The notes beneath the pieces were generated by a model, which made no database searches, was not told the DNA's origin, and saw only the letters and a list, made by a program, of their open reading frames with translations. Shown one piece after another: positions 38,274 through 47,839 of a stretch of 64,000 bases of DNA. The translations under genes and the position numbers were made by a program. The stretch is from Lachnospiraceae bacterium (GTDB lineage: Bacteria > Bacillota > Clostridia > Lachnospirales > Lachnospiraceae). Each line of letters opens with the position of its first letter. Positions within the stretch are counted from its first letter, which is position 1. The stretch lies in the NCBI GenBank assembly GCA_029067085.1, contig JAIEFE010000008.1, forward strand, positions 1 to 64,000, given 5' to 3'.

Positions 38274-39352
38274 TCCTCTGCCCCCTTGCTTTTAGCCAGT
38301 TCTCCATATTCATTGGAAAACAGAATACAATCTGTTTTCATTTTTCCTCCGGCGCGGTTTTCCATATAATAACAGATACGCTCTGCAATCTCTTCCATGA
38401 TCTGCTGCAATTTCCCGCTTTTCTCTAAAAAAGGGATTGCTTCCTCCGTAGTCACACAATCCAGTATTTTCCGTATCTGTAAAAGTTCAACATTCTCCTT
38501 TACTGAAAATGCTACAAGAAGCTCCATCCTGCAATCAGCTTCTTTGGAATGCGTATTCATGATCCCACCGGCAACCTTGATCAGCTTTCCTATATGACCG
38601 GTCAGGAGCATTTTCTGAAACCCCAATTCTACTGCCATATCAATAGTCGCTCCGATAAAATTACTGCATTTTACACTTTTGTCCAGATCATATCCATACG
38701 TCTTTCGCATAAAATCCAAACCGTAATTTCCCGGCGAAACGGCCACATAATCAAATCCCAAAGCCCTTCTCTGGCGTAATTCTACCCGAATGGTATCAAG
38801 TAAGGCCTGACTGCTCATAGGTTCCACAATGCCGCTCGTCCCTAAGATGGAAATGCCTCCCACAATGCCAAGCCTTGGGTTAAAAGTATGTACGCACAGC
38901 TTTTCCCCTTCCGGCACTGAGATCTCAACTCGCAGACTGCCCTTATAGTCCGTCATCCTACAGATTTCCAATACCTCTTTTTTAATCATTTCCCTCGGAA
39001 CGCGGTTGATCGCCGCATTTCCTACAGGCTGGTCAAGTCCCGGCTTAGTTACTCTCCCCACACCCGTTCCGCCCTCAATGATGATTTCTTCTTTCATCCT
39101 TTCTTCTGCATACGAAACTTTCGCATAAATCCATGTGCCTGTCGTAATATCCGGGTCATCCCCGCCGTCTTTTTCTACCGCGCAGCTTACTTCCTTTTCG
39201 CTGCACTTGATATCCAGAAGCTTTGCATCGTACCGTATTCCCTTTGGCGTTTCTATACTGATCTCTTTCTTCTTTAATCCTGTCAGCAGCATATAAGCCG
39301 CAGCTTTTGCCGCTGCAGCCGCACAGCTTCCGGTCGTAAAACCATATCGCAT
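38237..39352 (-). CDS. cbiD: Cobalt-precorrin-5B C1-methyltransferase
   Basis: The ATG at 39352 (MRYGFTTGSCAAAA) has AGGAAGGA upstream; the track's 18 extra residues are out of family. The 371-residue protein carries the CbiD hallmarks: YGFTTGSCAAAAAKAA, a DGGDDPDITTG motif and GEGGTGVGRVTKPGL-like sequence. It methylates C1 of the ring using SAM. It starts 13 nt after cbiC. Confidence 0.96.
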   Translation of the reverse strand: MRYGFTTGSCAAAAAKAAAYMLLTGLKKKEISIETPKGIRYDAKLLDIKCSEKEVSCAVEKDGGDDPDITTGTWIYAKVSYAEERMKEEIIIEGGTGVGRVTKPGLDQPVGNAAINRVPREMIKKEVLEICRMTDYKGSLRVEISVPEGEKLCVHTFNPRLGIVGGISILGTSGIVEPMSSQALLDTIRVELRQRRALGFDYVAVSPGNYGLDFMRKTYGYDLDKSVKCSNFIGATIDMAVELGFQKMLLTGHIGKLIKVAGGIMNTHSKEADCRMELLVAFSVKENVELLQIRKILDCVTTEEAIPFLEKSGKLQQIMEEIAERICYYMENRAGGKMKTDCILFSNEYGELAKSKGAEEWFILLGQEQAQ

Positions 39353-39365
39353 ATATATTTCCTTC

Positions 39366-40001
39366 CTACATCTGATACAACACGGCATTGCAAATTGCCG
39401 CAGCAATGTTGCTTCCGCCTTTTCGTCCTCTGTTTATGATATATGGAATATCCGATTCCAATATAAGCTCCTTGGCTGCTTCCACATTGACGAATCCCAC
39501 CGGAACACCAATGATAAAGGCCGGCTTCCAATCTGTTTTTTCCGCCATTTCATACAGCTTGATCAGAGCCGTCGGTGCATTGCCGATTGCAAAAACAACG
39601 GGCTTTTCAATCGCTGCCGCCTTTTCCATACTGATTGACGCCCGTGTCACATTCCTTTGCTTTGCCAAAAGCGCAATCTCTTCATCTGCCATAAAACAAT
39701 GCGCTTCTCCTCCAAACTTTGCAAGAGCCTTTTTATTGATTCCTGCCAATGCCATATTGGTATCCGTTACGATGTCGGCTCCGTTTTTTATCAGTTCTTT
39801 TAAAATTTCCACTGCCCCATCGGAATAGCAAAGCGTTTCTGCATACTCAAAGTCTGCGCTGGTATGTATGACCCGTTTTGTGATCAATTCTTCCTCTTCC
39901 GGAAGACTGATACCTCTTTTTATAAGCTCTTCTGTAATGATCTCAAAGCTTCTCTTTTCAATTCCTTCCGGCGGCAGATATTCTATTTTAGAATGTGCCA
40001 T
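39366..40001 (-). CDS. cbiC: Cobalt-precorrin-8 methylmutase
   Basis: The start MAHSKIEYLPPEGIE at 40001 is preferred (SD AAGGA). The 211-residue enzyme has the catalytic His in VIHTSADFE, the VTDTNMALAGI segment and the PVGFVNVEAAKE motif of CbiC/CobH. It shifts the C11 methyl to C12 to give cobyrinic acid. It lies 55 nt after cobD. Confidence 0.95.
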   Translation of the reverse strand: MAHSKIEYLPPEGIEKRSFEIITEELIKRGISLPEEEELITKRVIHTSADFEYAETLCYSDGAVEILKELIKNGADIVTDTNMALAGINKKALAKFGGEAHCFMADEEIALLAKQRNVTRASISMEKAAAIEKPVVFAIGNAPTALIKLYEMAEKTDWKPAFIIGVPVGFVNVEAAKELILESDIPYIINRGRKGGSNIAAAICNAVLYQM

Positions 40002-40056
40002 TTTATATCCTTGTCCCTTTCTCAATCTGCGGATTTTCTGCGATACAAACTGTACT

Positions 40057-41079
40057 TCACAAAGTTTCCAATTCCCTTAATAAAAGCTCATTTTCCTCCC
40101 TGCTCTTTACCGCAATACGATAAAACCCTTTTCCTAATCCTTTGAAATTACTGCAATCCCTGATCAAAATTCCTCTTTTCAACAGCTTCTCATATAAAGG
40201 TTTCTCACTGTAGAGCATGATAAAATTTGACACAGACGAAAATGTCTTACATCCTAACTGCAAGAGTCTTTCTGCCAAAAACTGTCGTTCTTTTTCAATA
40301 TAGTTTTTTGTTTCCTCTATAAACGCAGTCTGCTTAGCGCATATACATCCCGCTTCCTGCGCAAAACAGGAAAGATTCCATTCAGGAAGTTGTCCGGCTA
40401 TTTTAGTATGTACCTCCTTATTTTTACACACCAGATACCCTAAACGCACTCCCGGGATCGCAAATATCTTTGTAAACGCCCTCACAAGTATCAGATGTTC
40501 ATATTTCCGTATCTCAGGTAGTAAAGAAAACTGATTTCCGCAAAATTCAATAAAACATTCATCTGCAACCACATAAATCCCTTTTTCCTTACAATGCAGC
40601 AACAGCTTTTTTATCATCTCTATCTCTAAAAGATTCCCAATCGGATTGTTAGGATTGGCAAGAAAGAGAAGATCCACATCTTCTGTCAGGACACGGATCA
40701 AATCCTCTGTCATGCAGAAATTGTTTTCCCGATTCATCTCATAATAAATGATCTCGCTGTCCACTGCTTTTGCCGCATATTCATAACCGTAAAAGGAAGG
40801 CAACGGTATCACGACCTTTTTGGGATTTATACCATGAACGATTGCCATGAAAAGCTCTGAAGCTCCATTTCCGAATAACAAATATTCCTTTGGCATTCCA
40901 AGAAATGTACTGACTGCCTCTCCGAGTCTTTCCGCTTCCATATCCGGATATTTCCCACACATATCAACTGCCCTGTGAAGTGCCTCTTTTACGCATTCCG
41001 GCGCCCCAAGCGGATTTACATTAACGGAAAAATCAATATCCACATGATTTCTATAAACATCGCCTCCATGAATGCTCAT
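40057..41079 (-). CDS. cobD: L-threonine-O-3-phosphate decarboxylase
   Basis: A fold-type I PLP protein of 340 residues from the ATG at 41079 (SD GGAGGAG); a second ATG seven codons earlier, just after the cbiB stop, is also possible. It has the N-terminal HGGDVYR motif, NPNNPIGN, and the PLP lysine region RAFTKIFAIPGVRLGY of CobD/HisC-like enzymes. It makes (R)-1-amino-2-propanol O-2-phosphate, joined to cobyric acid by CbiB, its immediate upstream neighbour. Note that Salmonella cobD naming is used here. Confidence 0.93.
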   Translation of the reverse strand: MSIHGGDVYRNHVDIDFSVNVNPLGAPECVKEALHRAVDMCGKYPDMEAERLGEAVSTFLGMPKEYLLFGNGASELFMAIVHGINPKKVVIPLPSFYGYEYAAKAVDSEIIYYEMNRENNFCMTEDLIRVLTEDVDLLFLANPNNPIGNLLEIEMIKKLLLHCKEKGIYVVADECFIEFCGNQFSLLPEIRKYEHLILVRAFTKIFAIPGVRLGYLVCKNKEVHTKIAGQLPEWNLSCFAQEAGCICAKQTAFIEETKNYIEKERQFLAERLLQLGCKTFSSVSNFIMLYSEKPLYEKLLKRGILIRDCSNFKGLGKGFYRIAVKSREENELLLRELETL

Positions 41080-41104
41080 CCATGCTCCTCCGTTTATCAT
41101 TTTA

Positions 41105-42106
41105 TCAGCTCCGCAGTGCGTACATTACCAACAGACATAACCCCTCACATATCCATGCAGTCATGTACATCAAACGATTCGCCCGTTTTATATCCTCGTA
41201 TTCTACCTCTCGCACCGCATCACCGATATACGGTTTCTTTACTGTCTTTCCAAAATAACTGGCATCACCGGCAAGTCTTATGGAAAGTGCTCCGGCACAT
41301 ACTGCTTCCGTCTGACCTGAATTAGGACTGGCATGATTTCTGCGGTCTCTTTTATAGATTTGCCATGCACTTTTCCCGGAAAAATCACCTCCCGCAAGAA
41401 AGGATGCTGCAATCATAAGTCCGGCGCTTATTCTAGCCGGAAGGAAATTCACAAAATCATCCAGCTTCGCCGCTGCTTTTCCGAAGTAAAGATACTTTTC
41501 ATTTTTATATCCGACCATGGAATCCATCGTATTTACGGCTTTATATAAGAATCCAAGCACCGGACCGCCAAGTGCCAGATACAGCATCGGCGCGATCACA
41601 CCGTCAGAAGTATTCTCCGCCACTGTCTCTATCGCTGCTTTCGCAACGCCTTCTTCATCCAGAGCTTCCGTGTCTCTGCCTACGATCATGGAAACACTTT
41701 CCCTTGCCTGTTCCAAGTTGCCGTCTTTCAGGCATCGGTAGACTTTCATGCTCTCCACCTTCAGACATTTTACCGCAAGTATCTGATAGGTCATAATGCA
41801 CTCCACCACCACTCCCAGAATCGGATGCACCCGATATGACATAAACAGCAAAAATGATGTGACTGCCACCACGCTGACACTCACAAGGAACACCAGCCCT
41901 AATCCCAGCAAAAGTTCCTTTCCATTATGATTTGTCTTTTTTTCTTTTCCTTTTATCCCTATTCCACGAAGTATTGTTTCTGTTTCTGTTATCAGTTTTC
42001 CAATCAGGCGAATCGGATGAGGAAAACAATAGGGATCACCTAAAACCAAATCCAACAGAAATCCCATAAAAAAGGCGATCATGTGACAGCTCATATAAAA
42101 TCTCAT
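41105..42106 (-). CDS. cbiB: Adenosylcobinamide-phosphate synthase
   Basis: A 333-residue membrane protein with five or so helices. The start region LLDLVLGDPYCFPHPIRLIGK and the internal VAKAAIETVAENTSDGVIAP and SIRLAGDASYFG motifs are classical CbiB. It attaches the aminopropanol phosphate made by CobD to cobyric acid. Its ATG overlaps the stop of the cobC-like gene by 4 nt (ATGA). Confidence 0.96.
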   Translation of the reverse strand: MRFYMSCHMIAFFMGFLLDLVLGDPYCFPHPIRLIGKLITETETILRGIGIKGKEKKTNHNGKELLLGLGLVFLVSVSVVAVTSFLLFMSYRVHPILGVVVECIMTYQILAVKCLKVESMKVYRCLKDGNLEQARESVSMIVGRDTEALDEEGVAKAAIETVAENTSDGVIAPMLYLALGGPVLGFLYKAVNTMDSMVGYKNEKYLYFGKAAAKLDDFVNFLPARISAGLMIAASFLAGGDFSGKSAWQIYKRDRRNHASPNSGQTEAVCAGALSIRLAGDASYFGKTVKKPYIGDAVREVEYEDIKRANRLMYMTAWICEGLCLLVMYALRS

Positions 42107-42720
42107 ATTTCCGCTTCCACCTTTATCTGTATTTGATCTTCTTGTGTCGTCACGTCATTCACACCTGTCAGTCTGCATAGATAGCCTCTTCCGTTTGATA
42201 CCTGATAATCAAAATAATCATTTCCACCATATAAACTCAACAATGACATAATCGTTCCGCCATGAACAATCATTCCTGCAAAAACCGGTTTCTTTGCATT
42301 TCCTCCTACAACCTTCCTCAATTCATGACACATTCTTATAAAACCGCTTTTGCATCGCAAAGCAAAATCATTTCTGGTTTCTCCCTCTGGGAAATCCAGT
42401 ATACCTCCACTGTCGATCCATTCCTGATATTCTGCAACATCCTTCAACTCTTCATAATTTCTATATTCAAACCGTCCGAAATCAATCTCTTCCCATTCCG
42501 GAATCACGATCGGGCGTAAGGTGGGATAAATGATCTTAGCAGTTTCCCTGCATCTTTTCATGGGACTGGTAAACAGATACTCCACATCCGGATATAATTT
42601 CTGCATTTTATAGGATTCCAATCGTTCTATCCCTTCTTCCGACAGGGATTCATCCGTTTTTCCCAGATATCTTCGTTCTTTATTTGCCTGCGTTTCACCA
42701 TGACGGATGAATACCAGCAT
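42103..42720 (-). CDS. cobC: Histidine phosphatase, probable alpha-ribazole phosphatase
   Basis: The start at 42720 (MLVFIRHGETQANKE) overlaps the preceding stop by one base (TAATG), so it is likely translated by coupling; no SD is evident. The 205-residue protein has the RHG catalytic motif at residue 6, TSPMKRCRETA, and a second His in VHGGTIM. In this operon the natural role is removal of the 5' phosphate from alpha-ribazole phosphate, the CobC step. The general phosphoglycerate-mutase-like fold means another phosphatase role cannot be ruled out. Confidence 0.85.
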   Translation of the reverse strand: MLVFIRHGETQANKERRYLGKTDESLSEEGIERLESYKMQKLYPDVEYLFTSPMKRCRETAKIIYPTLRPIVIPEWEEIDFGRFEYRNYEELKDVAEYQEWIDSGGILDFPEGETRNDFALRCKSGFIRMCHELRKVVGGNAKKPVFAGMIVHGGTIMSLLSLYGGNDYFDYQVSNGRGYLCRLTGVNDVTTQEDQIQIKVEAEI

Positions 42721-43112
42721 TATTTGATTTTCTGCCCGATCCCACATATGATACGCTCTACCTCATCTGCTCTCTTTGCAAGCTGCACAAGAATCCTTCC
42801 CACACGTTCCCTGTATTCTCTTTCAAACGGATCTATCGGAACGATCCCATTTCCAACCTCATCGCATATAAGAATACAGTCCTCGTTGCAATCCAAAAAT
42901 GACATAATTTCATCTTCCGGGCATCCCCCGCTTATCATACAGTTTTTGATCCACTGATGAAGGTGATTAATGATGATTGGATTTCTTTTTCGTTCTATGT
43001 CATTTATTTCATTTGGCAGGCTTCCATCCCACACCATATTTTCTTGCAAACCATACTTTTGAAGTACATAAACCAGCTTTCCCTGCGCTGTTCCGCCTAT
43101 TATCAATTTCAT
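42720..43112 (-). CDS. Short CobU-like protein (adenosylcobinamide kinase/guanylyltransferase homologue)
   Basis: A 130-residue protein, well below the usual 170-190 for CobU. The P-loop reads GGTAQGKL, lacking the Ser/Thr after Lys. The central part with the guanylylated His is missing. The C-terminal CobU signature is well kept: DEVGNGIVPIDPFEREYRERVG. The full-length paralogue at 44706-45293 shows the opposite pattern. It may be a partner subunit, a single-function relic or a regulatory protein. RBS is GGGAG. It is followed by cobC with a TAATG overlap. Confidence 0.8.
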   Translation of the reverse strand: MKLIIGGTAQGKLVYVLQKYGLQENMVWDGSLPNEINDIERKRNPIIINHLHQWIKNCMISGGCPEDEIMSFLDCNEDCILICDEVGNGIVPIDPFEREYRERVGRILVQLAKRADEVERIICGIGQKIK

Positions 43113-43152
43113 ATTTACTCCCGTCTTTCCTCACATAAGCCATTTCATCTTT

Positions 43153-43926
43153 TTACGTTCTCCATATAAAAACATCAATCATTGCCGCAGCAACCACAAT
43201 ACAACCTTCACAGAGAAGGACAAAATATCCCGCCGTATCGCCGGTAATCCCCCCAAATTCTTTCCTGCTCTTATAAAAATAATAAACAAACGCTGACACA
43301 GCCGTCGCCGCCACAATCAAACCTGCCGGAAATGACCAAAAACACATTAGTCCGATGCATAACGCGCTTTGTATCAACAACGACCCTTTCACGATTTTTT
43401 TATGGGAACTGTCCACGAAGGTATAAAGCATCCCATCCTTTTTCGCCAAAGGAAAGGACACGGCGCTGATACCGCATAAACAGCGTGACAGGAAAAACCC
43501 GCAGCATACAATCTTTAACAGTGCCGCATCTGCTATCTCTAAAAATGCTCCCAAAAATACCAATCCATAGACAGCAAGCATGATAACTGCAAACGCCCCG
43601 ATATGGGAATCCTTTAGAATTTCCAATTTTTTTTCTTTGGAGCTGTAAGAATGTATGGCATCCATTGTATCCATGAATCCATCAACATGAATCCCACCTG
43701 TAATAAAGATCGGAACAGCCATTGTTACCGCAGTTCTGCACAAATCTCCAATAGGATATGCGCCAAAAAAACAGTTCCAGAAATAAATACAACCGCCGAC
43801 CAGTGCACCAATCCATGGAAAAAAACAAAAGACATATTTCATATCATCTTCTTTCCAGTCAAAAACCGGAACAGGAATTTTAGAATACATGGATACTGCT
43901 ATAAAAAAAGACTTTATCACCTGCAT
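43153..43926 (-). CDS. cobS: Adenosylcobinamide-GDP ribazoletransferase (cobalamin synthase)
   Basis: A 257-residue membrane protein with about seven helices. The acidic family motif GGIHVDGFMDTMDAIHS and the following KEILKDSHIGAFA-like sequence are diagnostic. It joins GDP-cobinamide with alpha-ribazole in the membrane to give cobalamin. RBS is GAGAGG. It follows the Fe-S protein gene by 87 bp and precedes the short CobU homologue. Confidence 0.96.
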   Translation of the reverse strand: MQVIKSFFIAVSMYSKIPVPVFDWKEDDMKYVFCFFPWIGALVGGCIYFWNCFFGAYPIGDLCRTAVTMAVPIFITGGIHVDGFMDTMDAIHSYSSKEKKLEILKDSHIGAFAVIMLAVYGLVFLGAFLEIADAALLKIVCCGFFLSRCLCGISAVSFPLAKKDGMLYTFVDSSHKKIVKGSLLIQSALCIGLMCFWSFPAGLIVAATAVSAFVYYFYKSRKEFGGITGDTAGYFVLLCEGCIVVAAAMIDVFIWRT

Positions 43927-44012
43927 ATCTGTTTCCTCTCGCCGCTATTATTTTATAACTCCCTTTTCGGAAAAATGTTCCCATAAGCTATTCTACAAAT
44001 AGAAAGTTGTTG

Positions 44013-44666
44013 TTACGTTCCGATCGGGCAAGCAACCATACAAAGGCCGCAGGCATTTTTTCTTCCATGTGTTTTAATATATAAACTTCTTTTTTCGTTA
44101 CATAACCTATAATCTATTATATCACTTCTTAAGGAGTTGATATCCCATTGCACATCATGCAACGCTTTGTGTGGACAAACATCAACACATTTTTTACAAT
44201 TTTCAGGACAATTACTCTTTAAGATTTTATTACCATAAATAAATTTCTCATCTATTAAGATTACAGATAGTCTTACTCTTGGTCCATATTCTTTTGTAAT
44301 AACAACATCGTTTTTCCCAATCCAACCTAATCCAGCATTTACTGCCGCAAACTTGAAAGAAAAAGGGGCTATCAAATCCGTCTCGTTGTTTTGTGCTATA
44401 GGTGGAATATAATATTTCACTTTATATTCATCAAGCGCATTTTGCAGTTGTGTTAAAATTTTTTCCAGTACTTTTTTTGCATCTTGAATACCCTTTTCAA
44501 ACTTTTCTTCAGAATATGTTTCGATTGTAAGTTGTTCCCCGTAAGGTACTGCAAATACTAAAGCAGATTTATATGTACTTGCATATTCACTGTACGCAAT
44601 ATTTGTAAATCCATAAATAACTTCGGGATATTCTAAAAATATATTGCGAATATTCTTTTCAACCAT
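44013..44666 (-). CDS. QueG-like protein with two [4Fe-4S] clusters
   Basis: The ATG at 44666 has GGAGG 9 nt upstream. The 217-residue protein has an N-terminal alpha/beta part with GLGWIGKND, like the cobalamin-binding half of epoxyqueuosine reductase. Two C-terminal cysteine motifs, CPENCKKCVDVCP and CGLCMVACP, should bind two [4Fe-4S] clusters. It lacks the C-terminal HEAT repeats of QueG. The gene is clearly more AT-rich than the cob genes around it and splits cobU from cobS, which suggests later insertion. It could act as a corrinoid reductase or a tRNA enzyme relative; neither is shown. Confidence 0.78.
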   Translation of the reverse strand: MVEKNIRNIFLEYPEVIYGFTNIAYSEYASTYKSALVFAVPYGEQLTIETYSEEKFEKGIQDAKKVLEKILTQLQNALDEYKVKYYIPPIAQNNETDLIAPFSFKFAAVNAGLGWIGKNDVVITKEYGPRVRLSVILIDEKFIYGNKILKSNCPENCKKCVDVCPHKALHDVQWDINSLRSDIIDYRLCNEKRSLYIKTHGRKNACGLCMVACPIGT

Positions 44667-44705
44667 ACTAACTTCCTCCAATTCAACTATCGATTGTTAG
44701 TATAA

Positions 44706-45293
44706 TCATAACCTGTTTTTAATGAGTACACTATTCCGATAAGGGAGTTTTAAAATCACCGGAATCCCTGCTACCACTTCCACTACCTGATCAGCCAATG
44801 CCGCAAGTTTTTGATTGATCATTCCCATTGCATGTATATACTCCGTTGTCGTTTCATCATAGGTATTTCCATCTTCAAATACGTTATTGCTTACCACAAC
44901 CAAATGATTCGTCTGTTCTTTCAACATCTTTATATCTTGTGTTATATTTTCCGCAACCTGCATTTTTGTTTTAGCATTTTCCTCTGAAAACATTTCATTT
45001 GCTGTCAAGTTAGAGATACATTCTAACAAAGCAAGGCTGTCTCCATCCCCCATTTTTTCTAGTGCATCAGAAATCCGTGTCGGCTGTTCTATCGTGAAAA
45101 AACCTTTTCCCTTTCTGAGATTCCTGTGTCGTTCAACCTTATCTCGCCCTTCTTCATCAAAAACCTGCATCGTTGCAAGATAATATTTTTTCATTGCGAT
45201 TTCTCCTACACTTTCCTTTGCAAGAGAAACAGCCACCTCTTCCGCATAAGAGGATTTACCGCTTCCACTTCCCCCAACAACCAAAACCATCAT
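44706..45293 (-). CDS. cobU: CobU-type adenosylcobinamide kinase / guanylyltransferase
   Basis: A 195-residue P-loop protein. GGSGSGKSSYAEE is an intact Walker A, and the RDKVERHRNLR segment holds the His that is guanylylated in CobU. The C terminus (MINQKLAALADQVVEVVAGIPVILK) is typical. The usual EVGxGIVP motif is replaced by NNVFEDGNTYDETTTEY, while the short paralogue at 42720-43112 keeps it. It should phosphorylate adenosylcobinamide and add GMP, alone or with the paralogue. It starts 2 nt after the cobT stop. Confidence 0.9.
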   Translation of the reverse strand: MMVLVVGGSGSGKSSYAEEVAVSLAKESVGEIAMKKYYLATMQVFDEEGRDKVERHRNLRKGKGFFTIEQPTRISDALEKMGDGDSLALLECISNLTANEMFSEENAKTKMQVAENITQDIKMLKEQTNHLVVVSNNVFEDGNTYDETTTEYIHAMGMINQKLAALADQVVEVVAGIPVILKLPYRNSVLIKNRL

Positions 45294-45295
45294 AT

Positions 45296-46390
45296 TTAGG
45301 AATACCTTTCATATTGTTCCACGTTAATATCCGAAAACAGAGTTCTTTTATGATAAACACACAATGCCATTTCCAACAGCGAAAACATCATCACGGCGCC
45401 TGTCCCTTCTCCCAATGCCATCCTGCCGTCTATCACAGGCTCTAACTTCAGTGCGTTCATCAATTTCTCCACTGCCGGTTCCTTTCCCTTATGTGATGGA
45501 ATCAGATACCGTATTGTTCCCTGTACCATTCTTTCTGAGAGCAGTGCCGCAACCATACTAATCACACCGTCAAGCACGATCGGTATATGAAACACGCCGC
45601 CGCCAATACAGACTCCCACAAGCCCGGCAATATCCAATCCTCCGACTGTCTCCAACACAGTGAGAGGATCTGTTTTATAAAGATCATACTTTTTGACTGC
45701 CTCTATGATCATTCTTTTTTTTCGCTGTAATTTTTCATCGCAAAGTCCTGCTCCTCTCCCGGTCACTTCATCCGGCTCGCATCTTAACAATGCTGCTGCA
45801 ACCGCACTGCTCGTTGTCGTATTTCCAATCCCCATCTCCCCAGTTGCAAGGATTTGATACCCCTTCTTTTTGCACTCTTCCACAAGTTCTATACCGGTAA
45901 AAATCGCCCTGACAGCTTCTTCTCTGGTCATAGCGGGTTCCTTATTAAAATTTCCGGTGCCGCAGCGGATTTTTCTGTCAAGCACGCCTGCGATCTGCTC
46001 TTTTCCATTGATTCCAATATCTACAGGAATTGTATCCGCCCCTGCCTTTGCGGCCATTTTCCCCACAGACGACGCGCCCTTTCCCATCTGCGCCGCTACT
46101 GCCGCTGTAACTTCTTGACCGGACTGGCTGATGCCCTCCTCTACAATTCCGTTATCCGCGCACATGATGATGACAGCTTTTTTTGAAATATCAATTTCAT
46201 CCGTACCTAAAATCGCACCAATCTGTGCAATGATCGTTTCGAATCTTCCCATCCCGTCAAGAGGTTTGGCTATGGAATCCCAATTTTTTAATATCTTTTC
46301 GTATATTGTACGGTCCGGTTCTTCCAATTTCAGTTTTTCCAAGTCTTCCTCTGTACGTTTATCTAATATGTGCCTCTCTGAGCATTCCAT
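45296..46390 (-). CDS. cobT: Nicotinate-nucleotide-dimethylbenzimidazole phosphoribosyltransferase
   Basis: A 364-residue CobT. The conserved [23 protein letters not shown] and [13 protein letters not shown] motifs and the catalytic Glu in [10 protein letters not shown] are present. It activates the lower ligand base to alpha-ribazole phosphate. No dimethylbenzimidazole synthesis genes (bza, bluB) are in the window, so the native lower ligand is unknown. The ATG lies within the end of cbiP (32-nt overlap) and has GGAGG upstream. Confidence 0.97.
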   Translation of the reverse strand: MECSERHILDKRTEEDLEKLKLEEPDRTIYEKILKNWDSIAKPLDGMGRFETIIAQIGAILGTDEIDISKKAVIIMCADNGIVEEGISQSGQEVTAAVAAQMGKGASSVGKMAAKAGADTIPVDIGINGKEQIAGVLDRKIRCGTGNFNKEPAMTREEAVRAIFTGIELVEECKKKGYQILATGEMGIGNTTTSSAVAAALLRCEPDEVTGRGAGLCDEKLQRKKRMIIEAVKKYDLYKTDPLTVLETVGGLDIAGLVGVCIGGGVFHIPIVLDGVISMVAALLSERMVQGTIRYLIPSHKGKEPAVEKLMNALKLEPVIDGRMALGEGTGAVMMFSLLEMALCVYHKRTLFSDINVEQYERYS

Positions 46391-47837
46391 ATATTTCCTC
46401 CATGTTCAGATACTCCGATAAGATATCTGCCAGCTTATCATACTGTTTCTCTTTAAAATCCTTATAATCAATGCAGGATTCAGATTCGACGGATACTCCC
46501 TGCTTCTTGGCCAATGCCTCCACAAGAGTGGTCGCAATCACGGCCTTGTCAAATATCCCATGGATATACGTTCCGCATACATTTTTATTTTTTCCGGTTA
46601 TAAATGCCGTTTCTGTATGAGATTCAGTACTTCTTGCACTATCTCCTATATGTATCTCATATCCTTCAAACGCCAGTCCCGAAAGTGCAGAAAAAAAGCC
46701 TTCCGTTTTATTCACTGTACCTTGTACCTGACGGCGCACTTTTTGACGTTTCAGCGTTGTCATGACAGGCAATAATCCCATCCCTTTCATAGTTCCGCCA
46801 TTTTCCATTCCATCCGGATCGGAAATCTGTTCTCCCAGCATCTGATATCCTCCACAGATGCCACAAATCGGTGTCTTTTCTGCTATTTTTTTTACTGCAG
46901 CTTCCAGTCCGTTCCGCCGCATCCAATCAAGGTCACTCATTGTATTCTTGCTGCCCGGCAAAAAAATCATGTCCGGAGAACCCAATTTCTCTGCAGAAGC
47001 AACATAGCGCACTGACACCTCCGGTATTTGCTCAAAAACATTAAAATCCGTAAAATTGGAAATTCTGGGATACCTGACAACCGCTATATCAATCTTTCCC
47101 TTTTCTTTTTTTTCAAAGCGCTCTGTCAGACTGTCCTCATCCTCCAATTGTATATCCATATAAGGAACTACCCCTGTTACCGGAATACCTCCCTTTTCTT
47201 CCAATATCTCAATACCGGAGTCAAGCAGGGAGATATCTCCCCTGAATTTATTAATGATCAATCCTTTTACCCGCTTTCTTTCCTCTTCGGAAAGCAGCAT
47301 CAATGTTCCCAGAAGCTGTGCAAATACACCGCCTCTGTCTATATCGCCTGCCAACAACACCGGCGCATCCACAAGTTCCGCCATTCCCATGTTGACGATA
47401 TCATTTTCACGTAAGTTTATCTCCGCCGGACTTCCTGCCCCTTCTATCACAATAATATCCGCCAGTTCTTCCAATTTCCGAAAGGCTCTCTTAATATCCG
47501 GAATCAGCATGCGCTTGTAAGAAAAATATTCCCTCGCACTCATATTCCCAAGAACCTGTCCATTTACGATCACCTGCGAGCCTGTATGGTCTGTCGGTTT
47601 TAGTAAGATTGGATTCATGCAGACCAGTGGAGCAATGCCCGCCGCTTCCGCCTGCATGACCTGAGCCCTTCCCATTTCAAGTCCTTCCTCTGTCACAAAG
47701 GAATTGAGCGCCATATTTTGGGATTTAAAAGGAGCCACCCTGTGGCCGTCCCGCTTCATGATCCTGCATAGTCCCGCTGTCAAAAGACTCTTTCCTGCAC
47801 CGGACATAGTTCCCTGAATCATAATAACTTTTGCCAT
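46359..47837 (-). CDS. cbiP: Cobyric acid synthase
   Basis: A 492-residue amidotransferase. The N-terminal ATPase ([24 protein letters not shown]) is followed by a class I glutaminase with Cys in ICGGYQMLG and His in GTYIHGIFD. It amidates positions b, d, e and g of adenosylcobyrinate diamide. Same family as cbiA but with the long CobQ N-terminal domain. RBS is GAGAGGT; it follows the ABC ATPase by 2 nt. Confidence 0.97.
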   Translation of the reverse strand: MAKVIMIQGTMSGAGKSLLTAGLCRIMKRDGHRVAPFKSQNMALNSFVTEEGLEMGRAQVMQAEAAGIAPLVCMNPILLKPTDHTGSQVIVNGQVLGNMSAREYFSYKRMLIPDIKRAFRKLEELADIIVIEGAGSPAEINLRENDIVNMGMAELVDAPVLLAGDIDRGGVFAQLLGTLMLLSEEERKRVKGLIINKFRGDISLLDSGIEILEEKGGIPVTGVVPYMDIQLEDEDSLTERFEKKEKGKIDIAVVRYPRISNFTDFNVFEQIPEVSVRYVASAEKLGSPDMIFLPGSKNTMSDLDWMRRNGLEAAVKKIAEKTPICGICGGYQMLGEQISDPDGMENGGTMKGMGLLPVMTTLKRQKVRRQVQGTVNKTEGFFSALSGLAFEGYEIHIGDSARSTESHTETAFITGKNKNVCGTYIHGIFDKAVIATTLVEALAKKQGVSVESESCIDYKDFKEKQYDKLADILSEYLNMEEIYGMLREAHIR

Positions 47838-47839
47838 AA

